From CAZVRZ01 sp964629965 (GTDB lineage Bacteria > Chloroflexota > Anaerolineae > Anaerolineales > UBA4823), in contig CAZVRZ010000173.1 of assembly GCA_964629965.1 (NCBI GenBank), positions 1-10,266 of the forward strand: DNA of 10,266 nucleotides, in the 5' to 3' direction. A program made the translations under genes and the position numbers. The notes below the pieces were generated by a model that worked only from the letters and a program-made list of their open reading frames with translations, did not search any database and had not been told where the DNA came from. The first letter of the stretch is position 1; every line of letters starts with the position of its first letter. Positions 1-5,393 of this stretch are shown here, one piece after another.

Positions 1-55
1 TTATTCGATAAATTTTTAAGGTTCTACCTCTTGACTTCTAATAGCAGGTCTTTCT

Positions 56-508
56 TCATGCGGTCAGGCGTTGAACGACAAGCACGGCAGCCTGGATAGC
101 AGTGAACAGCCCGGCGCCCAGGGCGAACCCGGGCACGCCGGCGAAACGAGCCGGACGGCTATGCGTCATCACCAGCAGCCCGGCGAAATACAGCAGCGCC
201 CCGATCCAGGCGGCTGCGACCAGCAACGGGTTGGCCAGTGCCAGAACCAGCATGATCTTGAGATCGGCGCCGCCCAGCAAATGGCTGCGCCAGGCCACGA
301 ACAGGGGCAGAGTCAGAATTGCCAGGCGAAAGACAAACTCGTACAAAGTTTCGCCACGGCTCTCCCAGGTCAGCCAGGCTGCCAGGAGCGCTAGCGGGAT
401 GGCCGGCAGCGTCAGTCCATTGGGTACCTGGCGCGTGCGCAGATCGTAAACGGCGCATACGCTCAGCCAAATCACGGCCAGCAGCGAGACAGCCAGCGGC
501 AGGATCAT
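56..508 (-). CDS. Prepilin peptidase, type IV leader peptidase A24, short TadV/CpaA type
   Basis: Membrane aspartyl protease that removes the leader of prepilins at the inner membrane. The 150-residue protein is almost entirely hydrophobic, with about five membrane segments. Both A24 signatures are visible: YDLRTRQVPN with catalytic D22, and GGADLK with catalytic D82, the latter matching the family GxGD-like motif. It lacks the cytoplasmic N-methyltransferase domain of PilD/GspO enzymes, and its length fits the stand-alone TadV/CpaA peptidases that serve Flp/Tad pili. The ATG at 508 overlaps the stop of an upstream 56-codon ORF (ATGA, 505-508) and has no strong Shine-Dalgarno of its own, so translational coupling is likely. 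No pilin gene is visible in the window, so the substrate is unknown. Family assignment is firm; the pilus type is inferred. Confidence 0.9.
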   Translation of the reverse strand: MILPLAVSLLAVIWLSVCAVYDLRTRQVPNGLTLPAIPLALLAAWLTWESRGETLYEFVFRLAILTLPLFVAWRSHLLGGADLKIMLVLALANPLLVAAAWIGALLYFAGLLVMTHSRPARFAGVPGFALGAGLFTAIQAAVLVVQRLTA

Positions 509-675
509 GGCTTGCCCCCGTGCCTCGAGCAGCCAGCCCGGATCAAGATCCAGCCGCAGGCTGCAAAGCCGCAGGCGAGCGCGACCGAGGCAGATATCTC
601 CGCCAGCGCGGGTAGGGAGGCTGCCAGGGTGAGTCCGATTCCGATCAGGGTGATGCCGGGCATGATGAAGTTCAT
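505..675 (-). CDS. Small two-helix membrane protein upstream of prepilin peptidase
   Basis: A 56-codon ORF that starts MNFIMPGITLIGIGLTLAAS and ends CSRHGGKP. Two hydrophobic stretches (about residues 4-24 and 27-46) are joined by a short turn containing the only acidic residue (E26), and the tail is basic, which suggests a membrane hairpin with the C-terminus in the cytoplasm. I do not recognise the family. It is not a Flp pilin: those have one helix and a Glu-Tyr motif. Its TGA overlaps the peptidase ATG, which supports its being a real, co-translated gene. The start at 675 was chosen because a perfect TATAAT lies just upstream; an internal ATG at codon 5 is an alternative. Possible roles are a peptidase or Tad-system partner, which is only inference from position. 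Confidence 0.6.
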   Translation of the reverse strand: MNFIMPGITLIGIGLTLAASLPALAEISASVALACGFAACGWILIRAGCSRHGGKP

Positions 676-682
676 GTCGGGG

Positions 683-688
683 ATTATA
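683..688 (-). promoter_or_regulatory. -10 box for the prepilin peptidase operon, possibly leaderless
   Basis: A perfect TATAAT reads on the minus strand (ATTATA on the plus strand) and ends seven bases before the ATG at 675. Transcription would begin at or next to the start codon, giving a leaderless mRNA. No Shine-Dalgarno precedes that ATG, which fits. I see no good -35 hexamer at 16-18 bases, so the promoter is plausible but not strong. Confidence 0.45.
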
Positions 689-758
689 TGGGGATTTTGT
701 GGTAAACAGGGGCAGAGGGAGGCATTCTCCCCGCCGGTGGGAAAATACGCTTATGAAA

Positions 759-780
759 AGTTCCCCGGTGAAGGGGAGCT
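759..780. terminator. Stem-loop, weak terminator candidate
   Basis: AGTTCCCC (759-766) pairs with GGGGAGCT (773-780) with one G-T wobble, around a six-base GGTGAA loop. On the minus strand the stem is followed by TTTC, and on the plus strand the next bases are ATGATTTT. The T tracts are short, so it could be a weak terminator or only a repeat-derived hairpin. Confidence 0.35.
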
Positions 781-917
781 ATGATTTTAGGTCAAAAGCT
801 CAAATGTTGACAGACTCATAATATGCGGCTGTTACCTTCATTAACCAAGCCTGAGTTTCGAGCCCCCCTTCACTGCCCGCAAGAAACCCATATCCTGGTA
901 AATAAAAGGTGTTTTTG

Positions 918-946
918 TTGCGGTGATGAAATTAATTATGTATACT
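918..946 (+). promoter_or_regulatory. Candidate sigma-70-type promoter, distal, for the secreted-protein pair
   Basis: TTGCGG (918-923) is separated by exactly 17 bases from TATACT (941-946). The -10 matches consensus at five of six bases; the -35 keeps only TTG. Transcription would start near 953 and give a leader of about 185 bases before the ATG at 1139. Confidence 0.35.
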
Positions 947-1088
947 GGTTACAGTAGTTCGGCATGGGATAAAGTTTCCAGGATTAGCGGCGTTCTTCAT
1001 CGCCAAGGGGGTAGGCGCGGGCGAAGTAAATTGTGTGCTAAATCGGGATTAGCCCTTAATTATTAGGGATTTAGGTTGCCTGACCTCC

Positions 1089-1094
1089 TATAAT
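1089..1094 (+). promoter_or_regulatory. Candidate -10 box, proximal, for the secreted-protein pair
   Basis: A perfect TATAAT, 44 bases before the ATG at 1139, would give a 5' leader of roughly 38 bases containing the GGAGGG ribosome binding site (1125-1130). No convincing -35 lies at the right distance, so it may need an activator. Confidence 0.4.
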
Positions 1095-1138
1095 GAAAAC
1101 TATTTCAAGCATTATTTGACATTTGGAGGGATGAATTT

Positions 1139-3217
1139 ATGAAAACTACTCGATTACGTATCTTTGCCTTTTTAGTGGTTACTGTGTTCATACTGGCGGC
1201 TGTCGTTCCTGCAGTGCGGGCGGCGTTTGACAGCAGCCTACGCGCTGCAGGAGACGAGCAGGTTTTCCTACCATTCGTGCGAAAATCCTTCGAATATGTG
1301 CCGCCGATTGTCCCTGAGACGACTGAGGTGTTGCCCGCAGATACTTTGCAGAACCTGACGTCTGTTTCCGCAAGCGGCGTCTTTACATTTGCCCAGGGAA
1401 GCGCCGCACTGGACGATGTAGATATTGGTGATGTGATTGTTGGGGATGTGTCAACAGCCGCTCCAGAGGGATTTTTACGCAAAGTCACATCTGTATCATC
1501 CCAGAGTGGAGAAGTGGTATTGACTACTGAAAGCGCTACCCTAGAGGACGCCATCCAACAAGGATCGATAAGCTTATCAAAACGTTTTACGCCCGTTGAT
1601 ATTGTATCTATGACCACGCTTCCAGGTGTGACGCTGGTTCAGCCAACGGAAGCAACGCTCGTGGATGGCTTTTTCTTTGATATTTCAGATGTAGTACTGT
1701 ATGATGACGATGGTAATTTGAGCACCACCTATGACCAGATCAAGGCAAATGACAGCCTGGAACTGGCGCCTGGATTTGATTTCAACTTGGCCGTCAAAGA
1801 TGGAAACTTACAGAAATTGGAATTTATTCCCAATGTTGAAGAAAATATCGAATTGGAATTTCTGATCGAGGTTGAGCTTGCCAGTGTTGAATTGAAATAT
1901 GAATTGGCTCGCTTACATTTAGGCACTATTACTGTATTCGTTGGTCCGGTTCCCGTGGTATTCCTGATTGAAATGCCAATTTATTTACGGGGCGACGGAC
2001 AAGTCAGCGTGGGAATCACTACCACAGTCACACAGAAGGCAACTCTATCTGCCGGGCTGCGCTATCAGGATGGTACCTGGTCGCCGGTCTCAAGTTTTAC
2101 CAACAGTTTCACCTTCGAGCCGCCCCGGCTTTCAGCGAGTGTGGAATTCAAAGAATATATTGACCCGCCATTGGACTTGCTACTTTATGGCGTTGCCGGT
2201 CCCTTTGCATCCTTCACGCCCTATTTGCTATTGACGGCGGATCCATTCGCTACACCGTGGTGGGAGTTATATGGGGGTATCGATGCTACTGTGGGAGTAA
2301 AGGTTGAAGTTCTAGGACGTTCCTTGGTAGACCATACTGAAGTGGTAGTTGGTTACAAAATCCTGCTGGCCCAGGCTGGCAGCGATGGCACGGTAACACC
2401 AACCCCCACGCGCACGGCAACGCCCACGCCAACATATACTGATACACCCACTATTACACCCACACCCACAGGAACGGCAACACCCGGCACACCTGTTCCC
2501 GGCGACATGATCCTCATCCCTGCCGGCGAATTTCAGATGGGCTGCGACCCGGCACACAACGGCGGCTACGGGTGTTATTCCGATGAACTTCCGCTGCATA
2601 CGGTGTACCTGGACGCCTACCAGATCGACAAATACGAAGTCACCAATGCCCAATACGCTCAATGCGTAGCAGCAGGAAGCTGCACTGCGCCGGGTTCTAA
2701 CTCGTCCTACGCCCGCGCTTCCTACTACGACAACCTAACCTACGCCGACTACCCGGTGATCTACGTGAATTGGAGCCAGGCAGTCGGTTATTGCGCCTGG
2801 GTCGGCAAGCGCCTGCCGACCGAGGCCGAATGGGAAAAAGCAGCGCGGGGAACCACAGTGCGCGCCTATCCCTGGGGCGACCAGGCGCCGACCTGCTCGC
2901 TGGTCAATGGCTGGATCGGCAGTTACTGCGTTGGCGACACTTCCCAGGTGGGCAGCTACCCGCTGGGCGCCAGTCCTTATGGGGTGATGGATATGGCCGG
3001 CAATGTAGGGGAATGGGTCAACGATTGGTATGGTAGCGGTTATTACAGCATCTCGCCAGGCAGCAACCCAACCGGCCCGAGTACGGGCTCGTACAGGGTG
3101 CTGCGGGGCAGCTCGTTCTACTACTTCGTCGACTACCTGCGCGTCGCCGGCCGGGGCTTCAGCAGTCCGACGAATCAGTACCTCTACTACGGTTTCCGTT
3201 GCGCTCGTCTGCCATGA
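1139..3217 (+). CDS. Secreted protein: beta-rich N-terminal region, Thr/Pro linker, C-terminal FGE-sulfatase (C-lectin fold) domain
   Basis: A 692-residue exported protein. Residues 1-29 form a Sec signal peptide (MKTTRLR, hydrophobic core, cleavage after VRA). A QVFLPF motif follows at 41-46. Residues about 55-410 are beta-rich and unassigned, with GDVIVG and GFLRKVTSV segments near 95-125. Residues 418-455 are a TPTPT linker. Residues 456-692 are an FGE-sulfatase/SUMF1-like domain (MILIPAGEFQMG, YEVTNAQYAQC, RLPTEAEWEKAARG, MDMAGNVGEWVNDWY, GFRCAR). The paired cysteines of true formylglycine-generating enzymes, expected after the RGGS segment, are absent, so this is probably a binding module rather than an oxidase. 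GGAGG at 1125-1129 sets the start; an ATG at 1131 is out of frame and ends after three codons. A close paralogue follows 84 bases downstream, probably in the same operon. The last loop (658-684) is strikingly divergent from that paralogue. Confidence 0.85.
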   Translation: MKTTRLRIFAFLVVTVFILAAVVPAVRAAFDSSLRAAGDEQVFLPFVRKSFEYVPPIVPETTEVLPADTLQNLTSVSASGVFTFAQGSAALDDVDIGDVIVGDVSTAAPEGFLRKVTSVSSQSGEVVLTTESATLEDAIQQGSISLSKRFTPVDIVSMTTLPGVTLVQPTEATLVDGFFFDISDVVLYDDDGNLSTTYDQIKANDSLELAPGFDFNLAVKDGNLQKLEFIPNVEENIELEFLIEVELASVELKYELARLHLGTITVFVGPVPVVFLIEMPIYLRGDGQVSVGITTTVTQKATLSAGLRYQDGTWSPVSSFTNSFTFEPPRLSASVEFKEYIDPPLDLLLYGVAGPFASFTPYLLLTADPFATPWWELYGGIDATVGVKVEVLGRSLVDHTEVVVGYKILLAQAGSDGTVTPTPTRTATPTPTYTDTPTITPTPTGTATPGTPVPGDMILIPAGEFQMGCDPAHNGGYGCYSDELPLHTVYLDAYQIDKYEVTNAQYAQCVAAGSCTAPGSNSSYARASYYDNLTYADYPVIYVNWSQAVGYCAWVGKRLPTEAEWEKAARGTTVRAYPWGDQAPTCSLVNGWIGSYCVGDTSQVGSYPLGASPYGVMDMAGNVGEWVNDWYGSGYYSISPGSNPTGPSTGSYRVLRGSSFYYFVDYLRVAGRGFSSPTNQYLYYGFRCARLP
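2504..3217 (+). repeat. Tandem duplicated FGE-domain sequence, copy 1
   Basis: This stretch is closely related at the nucleotide level to 3464-4186 (copy 2). Long identical runs occur, including 66 identical bases at 3044-3109 versus 4010-4075. Related sequence continues past both stop codons (CTGGAA, a G run, then TGGC). The two copies therefore look like a fairly recent duplication or gene-converted pair. Confidence 0.8.
3110..3190 (+). other. Candidate hypervariable segment 1, DGR-like variable repeat
   Basis: Encodes residues 658-684, between the invariant LRG and GFRCAR segments of the C-lectin domain. Its variable codons are TAC TAC TTC GTC GAC TAC, then GTC GCC GGC, GGC TTC AGC and TAC CTC TAC TAC. 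All end in C and all are reachable from AAC by changing only adenines. This is the codon pattern of a diversity-generating retroelement variable repeat. No template repeat or reverse transcriptase is in the window, so the label is an inference. Confidence 0.45.
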
Positions 3218-3290
3218 TGCTCGCCTGCTGGAATGGGGGAGGCTGGCCGCTAAGGCTTAGGATCATATCAAACCACACATTCGCACATTT

Positions 3291-3296
3291 AGGAGG
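3291..3296 (+). promoter_or_regulatory. Strong Shine-Dalgarno AGGAGG that points to an ATA start
   Basis: AGGAGG is followed by TCACC and then ATA AAA AGC in frame with the downstream protein. Spacing is five bases, normal for a start codon. No ATG, GTG or TTG lies at the right distance: the first in-frame TTG is 30 bases further on and has no ribosome binding site. Confidence 0.7.
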
Positions 3297-3301
3297 TCAC
3301 C

Positions 3302-4186
3302 ATAAAAAGCTATTTCTTTCGACTGTTGAGCATTCTGGCCGTTGGGGTATTACTCCTGGCGATGGTCGTTCCAGCGGCGCTCGGCAGCGGCCTGAGCGCC
3401 GAGGGGGATGTGCAGATCTATCTGCCCTTGATCCTTAACGGGGCCGGGACGCCTCCCACCAGCGACATGATCCTTATCCCCGCCGGCAGCTTCCAGATGG
3501 GCTGCGACCCGGCGCACAACGGCGGCTACTCGTGTTATTCCGATGAACTTCCGCTGCACACGGTGTACCTGGTCGACTACCAGATCGATAAATATGAAGT
3601 TACCAATGCCCAATACGCCCAGTGTGTAGCAGCAGGAAGCTGCATTGCCCCGTATTACATCAAATCCTATATGCGCTCATCCTACTACGATAACCCAACC
3701 TACGCCAACTACCCGGTGATCTGGGTCAGTTGGAACCAGGCCACCGCCTACTGCACCTGGGCCGGCAAGCGCCTGCCGACCGAGGCCGAATGGGAAAAAG
3801 CGGCGCGAGGTAGCGCAGATATGCGCGCCTATCCCTGGGGCGACCAGGCGCCTGGCTGCACACTGGTCAACGGGTTTATTAACAATGGTTATTGCGTTGG
3901 CGACACTTCCCAGGTGGGCAGTTACCCCGCCGGAGCCAGTCCTTATAGGGTGATGGATATGGCCGGCAATGTCTTGGAATGGGTCAACGATTGGTATGGT
4001 ATCAATTACTACAGCATCTCGCCAGGCAGCAACCCAACCGGCCCGAGTACGGGCTCGTACAGGGTGCTGCGGGGCGGCTCGTTCAACAACCTCAGCAACC
4101 GCTACCTTCGCTCTGTCGACCGGTACAACCTCTCTCCGGCGAATCAGGATAACGACGTCGGCTTCCGTTGCGCCCGCTTGCCGTGA
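3302..4186 (+). CDS. Secreted FGE-sulfatase (C-lectin fold) domain protein, probable ATA start
   Basis: A 294-residue protein made of a signal peptide and an FGE-sulfatase-like domain, without the large N-terminal region of its upstream paralogue. Starting at ATA 3302 gives a full Sec signal (KSYFFR, hydrophobic core) with VVPA at residues 22-25, the same position as in the upstream protein; both then show GDxQ(V/I)(F/Y)LP. A TTG start at 3326 would lose the basic end of the signal and has no ribosome binding site. Residues 55-294 carry MILIPAGSFQMG, YEVTNAQYAQC, RLPTEAEWEKAARG, MDMAGNVLEWVNDWY and GFRCAR. The catalytic cysteine pair of genuine formylglycine-generating enzymes is not visible, so a ligand-binding role at the cell surface is more likely. 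Residues 259-286 form a hypervariable loop. The ATA could be a start-codon mutation, a sequencing error or a rare start. Confidence 0.8.
   Translation: MKSYFFRLLSILAVGVLLLAMVVPAALGSGLSAEGDVQIYLPLILNGAGTPPTSDMILIPAGSFQMGCDPAHNGGYSCYSDELPLHTVYLVDYQIDKYEVTNAQYAQCVAAGSCIAPYYIKSYMRSSYYDNPTYANYPVIWVSWNQATAYCTWAGKRLPTEAEWEKAARGSADMRAYPWGDQAPGCTLVNGFINNGYCVGDTSQVGSYPAGASPYRVMDMAGNVLEWVNDWYGINYYSISPGSNPTGPSTGSYRVLRGGSFNNLSNRYLRSVDRYNLSPANQDNDVGFRCARLP
3464..4186 (+). repeat. Tandem duplicated FGE-domain sequence, copy 2
   Basis: Partner of 2504-3217. The copies stay aligned with only small codon-sized indels. Divergence is concentrated in three places: the loop after AAGSC, the segment after WGDQAP, and above all the C-terminal segment 4076-4159. 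Confidence 0.8.
4076..4159 (+). other. Candidate hypervariable segment 2, DGR-like variable repeat
   Basis: Encodes residues 259-286 of the second C-lectin protein. Codons include AAC AAC CTC AGC AAC, TAC AAC CTC and AAC GAC GTC. Several unmutated AAC codons remain, so this copy may be closer to an adenine-rich template. It is one codon longer than segment 1. A few differences (CTG/CTT, AGT/TCT, GTC/TCT) cannot come from adenine changes alone, so independent drift or different templates must also be involved. Confidence 0.45.
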
Positions 4187-4219
4187 TCCTGATCTGCTGG
4201 CTACTGGAACGGGGGTGGC

Positions 4220-4241
4220 CTGGCGGGGTTACCCCCGCCAG
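4220..4241. other. Perfect 9-bp hairpin with tetraloop downstream of segment 2
   Basis: CTGGCGGGG (4220-4228) and its exact complement (4233-4241) flank the loop TTAC, which reads GTAA on the other strand. It starts 34 bases after the stop codon of the second C-lectin gene. Short hairpins or cruciforms with four-base loops just downstream of the variable repeat are known to promote homing in some diversity-generating retroelements. It has no T tract, so it is a poor terminator by itself. The corresponding place after the first gene has no such hairpin. Confidence 0.5.
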
Positions 4242-4244
4242 CCT

Positions 4245-4264
4245 CCCGCCGCAGGCGGGCCTTT
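4245..4264. terminator. GC-rich hairpin in the convergent intergenic region, possible terminator
   Basis: CCCGCC (4245-4250) pairs perfectly with GGCGGG (4254-4259) around a GCA loop and is followed by CCTTTC on the plus strand. It sits between the converging C-lectin and HEPN genes, where a terminator is expected. The T tract is short, so termination would be weak. Confidence 0.4.
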
Positions 4265-4348
4265 CGCCGGGCCGCCCGCGGCAAGCGCAGTAAGCCCGGT
4301 GTGGTAGACTACTTACTGGCAGCATGCCCACCGTGGCAAGAGCTATCT

Positions 4349-4723
4349 CTATCTGCTAAGATAGGCTTCAGCCGCTTCTAGAAACTCATCTGCCCATTCA
4401 GTAATTTGATCGGCTTCTTCCAGTAAAACTCTGGTCTCCACCCCATAATCGCCTGTTTGCCGGGTATCCAAAGACGCGGTCAAATAGCGGTGGAACTTGG
4501 GATCCAGGGCCTTAGTACGCGCAAACTCTTAACCATACGCTGCAATAGCCGCCGAATGGCTCGAGAACGCCAGGCCACGGTTCAATAGCAGCACCTCCGC
4601 GATATAAAACATGGCGTAATGGGCACGCGAGGCTGCAATATCGGCCAGGTTTTCCTGAATCAGAATACGAGCTGCTCTTATGTTCTCACACGCTTTTTCT
4701 AAAAGCAGACTTTGTTCGTTCAC
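4349..4723 (-). pseudogene. HEPN-domain toxin gene with one in-frame TAA
   Basis: The reading frame runs 125 codons from GTG 4723 to TAG 4349, but codon 65 (4529-4531) is TAA. The 64 residues before the stop show the HEPN helix signature (SRAHYAMFYIAEVLLLNRG, then FSSHSAAIAAYG). After the stop the same frame continues convincingly (EFARTKALDPKFHRYL, GDYGVE, ADEFLEAAEAYL). Full length, 124 residues, is normal for the family, and AAA/AAG or CAA/GAA to TAA is a single change. HEPN proteins are RNase toxins paired with MNT antitoxins. The GTG overlaps the MNT stop (GTGA, 4720-4723). As read, only an N-terminal half is made, missing the C-terminal helices. A sequencing error or readthrough cannot be excluded. 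Confidence 0.8.
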
Positions 4724-5043
4724 ACCAGCACCCCTTCCTTGCGAACATTGATCAACAAGGGTGTGTGACGGTGTTCATAATCTTCTTTTGAAATAAAAAC
4801 ACTGGAAATGACAGTGTCGTATTTCAAAGATAACTTCGCTGTACAATGGGAGACCTTTTGAACCATATCGAAATAGTTGAAATCCCCTCGCAGCACAATC
4901 ATCACATCGATATCTGAATCTGACCGGGCATCGCCGCGCGCCTGAGAGCCATACAGGTAAACCGCCTCCAGGCGATCGCCCAGAAGCCTGGTCAGCCCTT
5001 CGCTCAAATCGCGTAAAATACGGTTCAGCCTTTCATCGGTCAT
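4720..5043 (-). CDS. MNT-type nucleotidyltransferase antitoxin (MntA-like)
   Basis: A 107-residue minimal nucleotidyltransferase. The active-site pattern GSx10DxD is exact: G32 S33, then D44 and D46 within SDSDIDVMIV. In the MntA/HepT pair this enzyme neutralises the HEPN toxin by adding AMP to it, and the partner gene directly follows with a GTGA overlap. I chose the ATG at 5043 (MTDERLN) because it gives the usual domain length. The frame stays open to 5154, but that longer version would overlap the AbrB gene and add a low-complexity, basic N-terminus. A GGAGA lies 11 bases before the ATG, a little far, and the ATG also overlaps the TGA of a 26-codon ORF (ATGA, 5040-5043), so coupling may assist. 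All catalytic residues are present, so the antitoxin seems intact while its toxin is broken. Confidence 0.85.
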   Translation of the reverse strand: MTDERLNRILRDLSEGLTRLLGDRLEAVYLYGSQARGDARSDSDIDVMIVLRGDFNYFDMVQKVSHCTAKLSLKYDTVISSVFISKEDYEHRHTPLLINVRKEGVLV

Positions 5044-5120
5044 TTTTGAGTCATTCTCCGGTGAACATCTACTGCGCATACCATTATTATACAGGGAATC
5101 ATCCACCCGACGATATTCAC
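5040..5120 (-). CDS. 26-residue hydrophobic mini-ORF between antitoxin genes
   Basis: GTG at 5120 overlaps the TGA of the AbrB-type gene (GTGA, 5117-5120), and its own TGA overlaps the MNT ATG (ATGA, 5040-5043). It fills the whole gap between the two genes with classic coupling overlaps at both ends. The peptide begins (M)NIVGWMIPCIIMVCAV, a hydrophobic stretch of about 16 residues, and ends DVHRRMTQK, hydrophilic and basic. That is the look of a small membrane peptide. A purine-rich GGGGAAGAAA lies just before the GTG. I do not recognise it. It may be a real small protein, a leader peptide that couples translation, the shortened start of a lost partner toxin (VapC-type PIN proteins often begin at this overlap), or chance. 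Confidence 0.35.
   Translation of the reverse strand: MNIVGWMIPCIIMVCAVDVHRRMTQK
5086..5091 (-). promoter_or_regulatory. Candidate internal -10 box for the MNT/HEPN genes
   Basis: A perfect TATAAT preceded by CTG lies 42 bases before the MNT start at 5043. No clear -35 is seen at 16-18 bases. It would let MNT and HEPN be expressed apart from the AbrB-type gene. Confidence 0.3.
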
Positions 5121-5380
5121 TTTCTTCCCCGCGCTTTCGATACGGCCTTGGCAATATCGGCGCGTTCCAATCCAGCAGCTTCGGCCTGCTGGCGCGCCTG
5201 TTGAATGAGGGCGTCGAATGGTTCCATACTGGGAGCAGAAATTGCTTTCAAAATGACTACGTCCCCTTCACCCACAACGACGAACTGCGCACCCTCTTTG
5301 AGATTAAGGCGCTTGCGAATGATTTCTGGGATAACAATTTGTCCTTTCGAAGACATACGGGTAGTGGCAATCGTTTCCAT
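5117..5380 (-). CDS. AbrB/SpoVT-family (VapB/MazE-like) antitoxin
   Basis: An 87-residue DNA-binding protein. Residues about 4-50 form the swapped-hairpin AbrB fold (TTRMSSKGQIVIPEIIRKRL, then a GAQFVVVG-DVVILKAI strand pair). Residues 51-87 are a charged, helical tail of the sort that wraps a toxin partner. AGGAG is placed six bases before the ATG, and a -10 box plus a palindrome lie just upstream, pointing to autoregulation. The usual partner of such a protein would be a PIN or MazF-type toxin directly downstream, but here only a 26-codon ORF follows, then the MNT and HEPN genes. It is either an orphan whose toxin has been lost or a regulator of the MNT/HEPN pair. Family call is firm; the role is inferred. 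Confidence 0.85.
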   Translation of the reverse strand: METIATTRMSSKGQIVIPEIIRKRLNLKEGAQFVVVGEGDVVILKAISAPSMEPFDALIQQARQQAEAAGLERADIAKAVSKARGRK

Positions 5381-5393
5381 GATTTCTCCTTTG

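Larger units (their letters stand above)
676..1138. other. Divergent intergenic region without a gene
   Basis: This stretch separates the minus-strand peptidase pair from the plus-strand secreted proteins. All plus-strand frames are broken by stops and I see no recognisable RNA gene. It holds the peptidase -10 box, a stem-loop at 759-780, and two candidate plus-strand promoters (918-946 and 1089-1094). The sequence from about 781 to 1138 is more AT-rich than its surroundings. A structured leader is possible if the distal promoter is used, but I could not match any known riboswitch. Confidence 0.6.

Noticed and set aside
24..59. An 11-codon minus-strand ORF (MKKDLLLEVKR) whose ATG overlaps the prepilin peptidase stop as ATGA
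   Set aside because: Too short to support as a gene. It may be the broken start of a downstream gene beyond the left edge, but nothing after its TAG is recognisable.
807..824. Consensus TTGACA (807-812) close to TAATAT
   Set aside because: The hexamers are only six bases apart, far from the 16-18 needed, and no -10 lies at the proper distance.
676..1138. Riboswitch or small RNA in the long divergent region
   Set aside because: Only short four- to eight-base stems are seen and none matches a known class.
1105..1617. 170-codon minus-strand ORF opposite the first secreted protein
   Set aside because: Low-complexity Ser/Thr composition, no ribosome binding site, and fully antisense to a convincing signal-peptide-bearing gene.
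1139..4186. True formylglycine-generating (sulfatase-maturing) enzymes
   Set aside because: Both domains lack the catalytic cysteine pair expected near the RGGS segment, and no sulfatase gene is nearby.
5044..5154. N-terminal extension of the MNT protein to an upstream ATG at 5154
   Set aside because: It would overlap the AbrB-type gene by 38 bases and add a low-complexity sequence not found in minimal nucleotidyltransferases.
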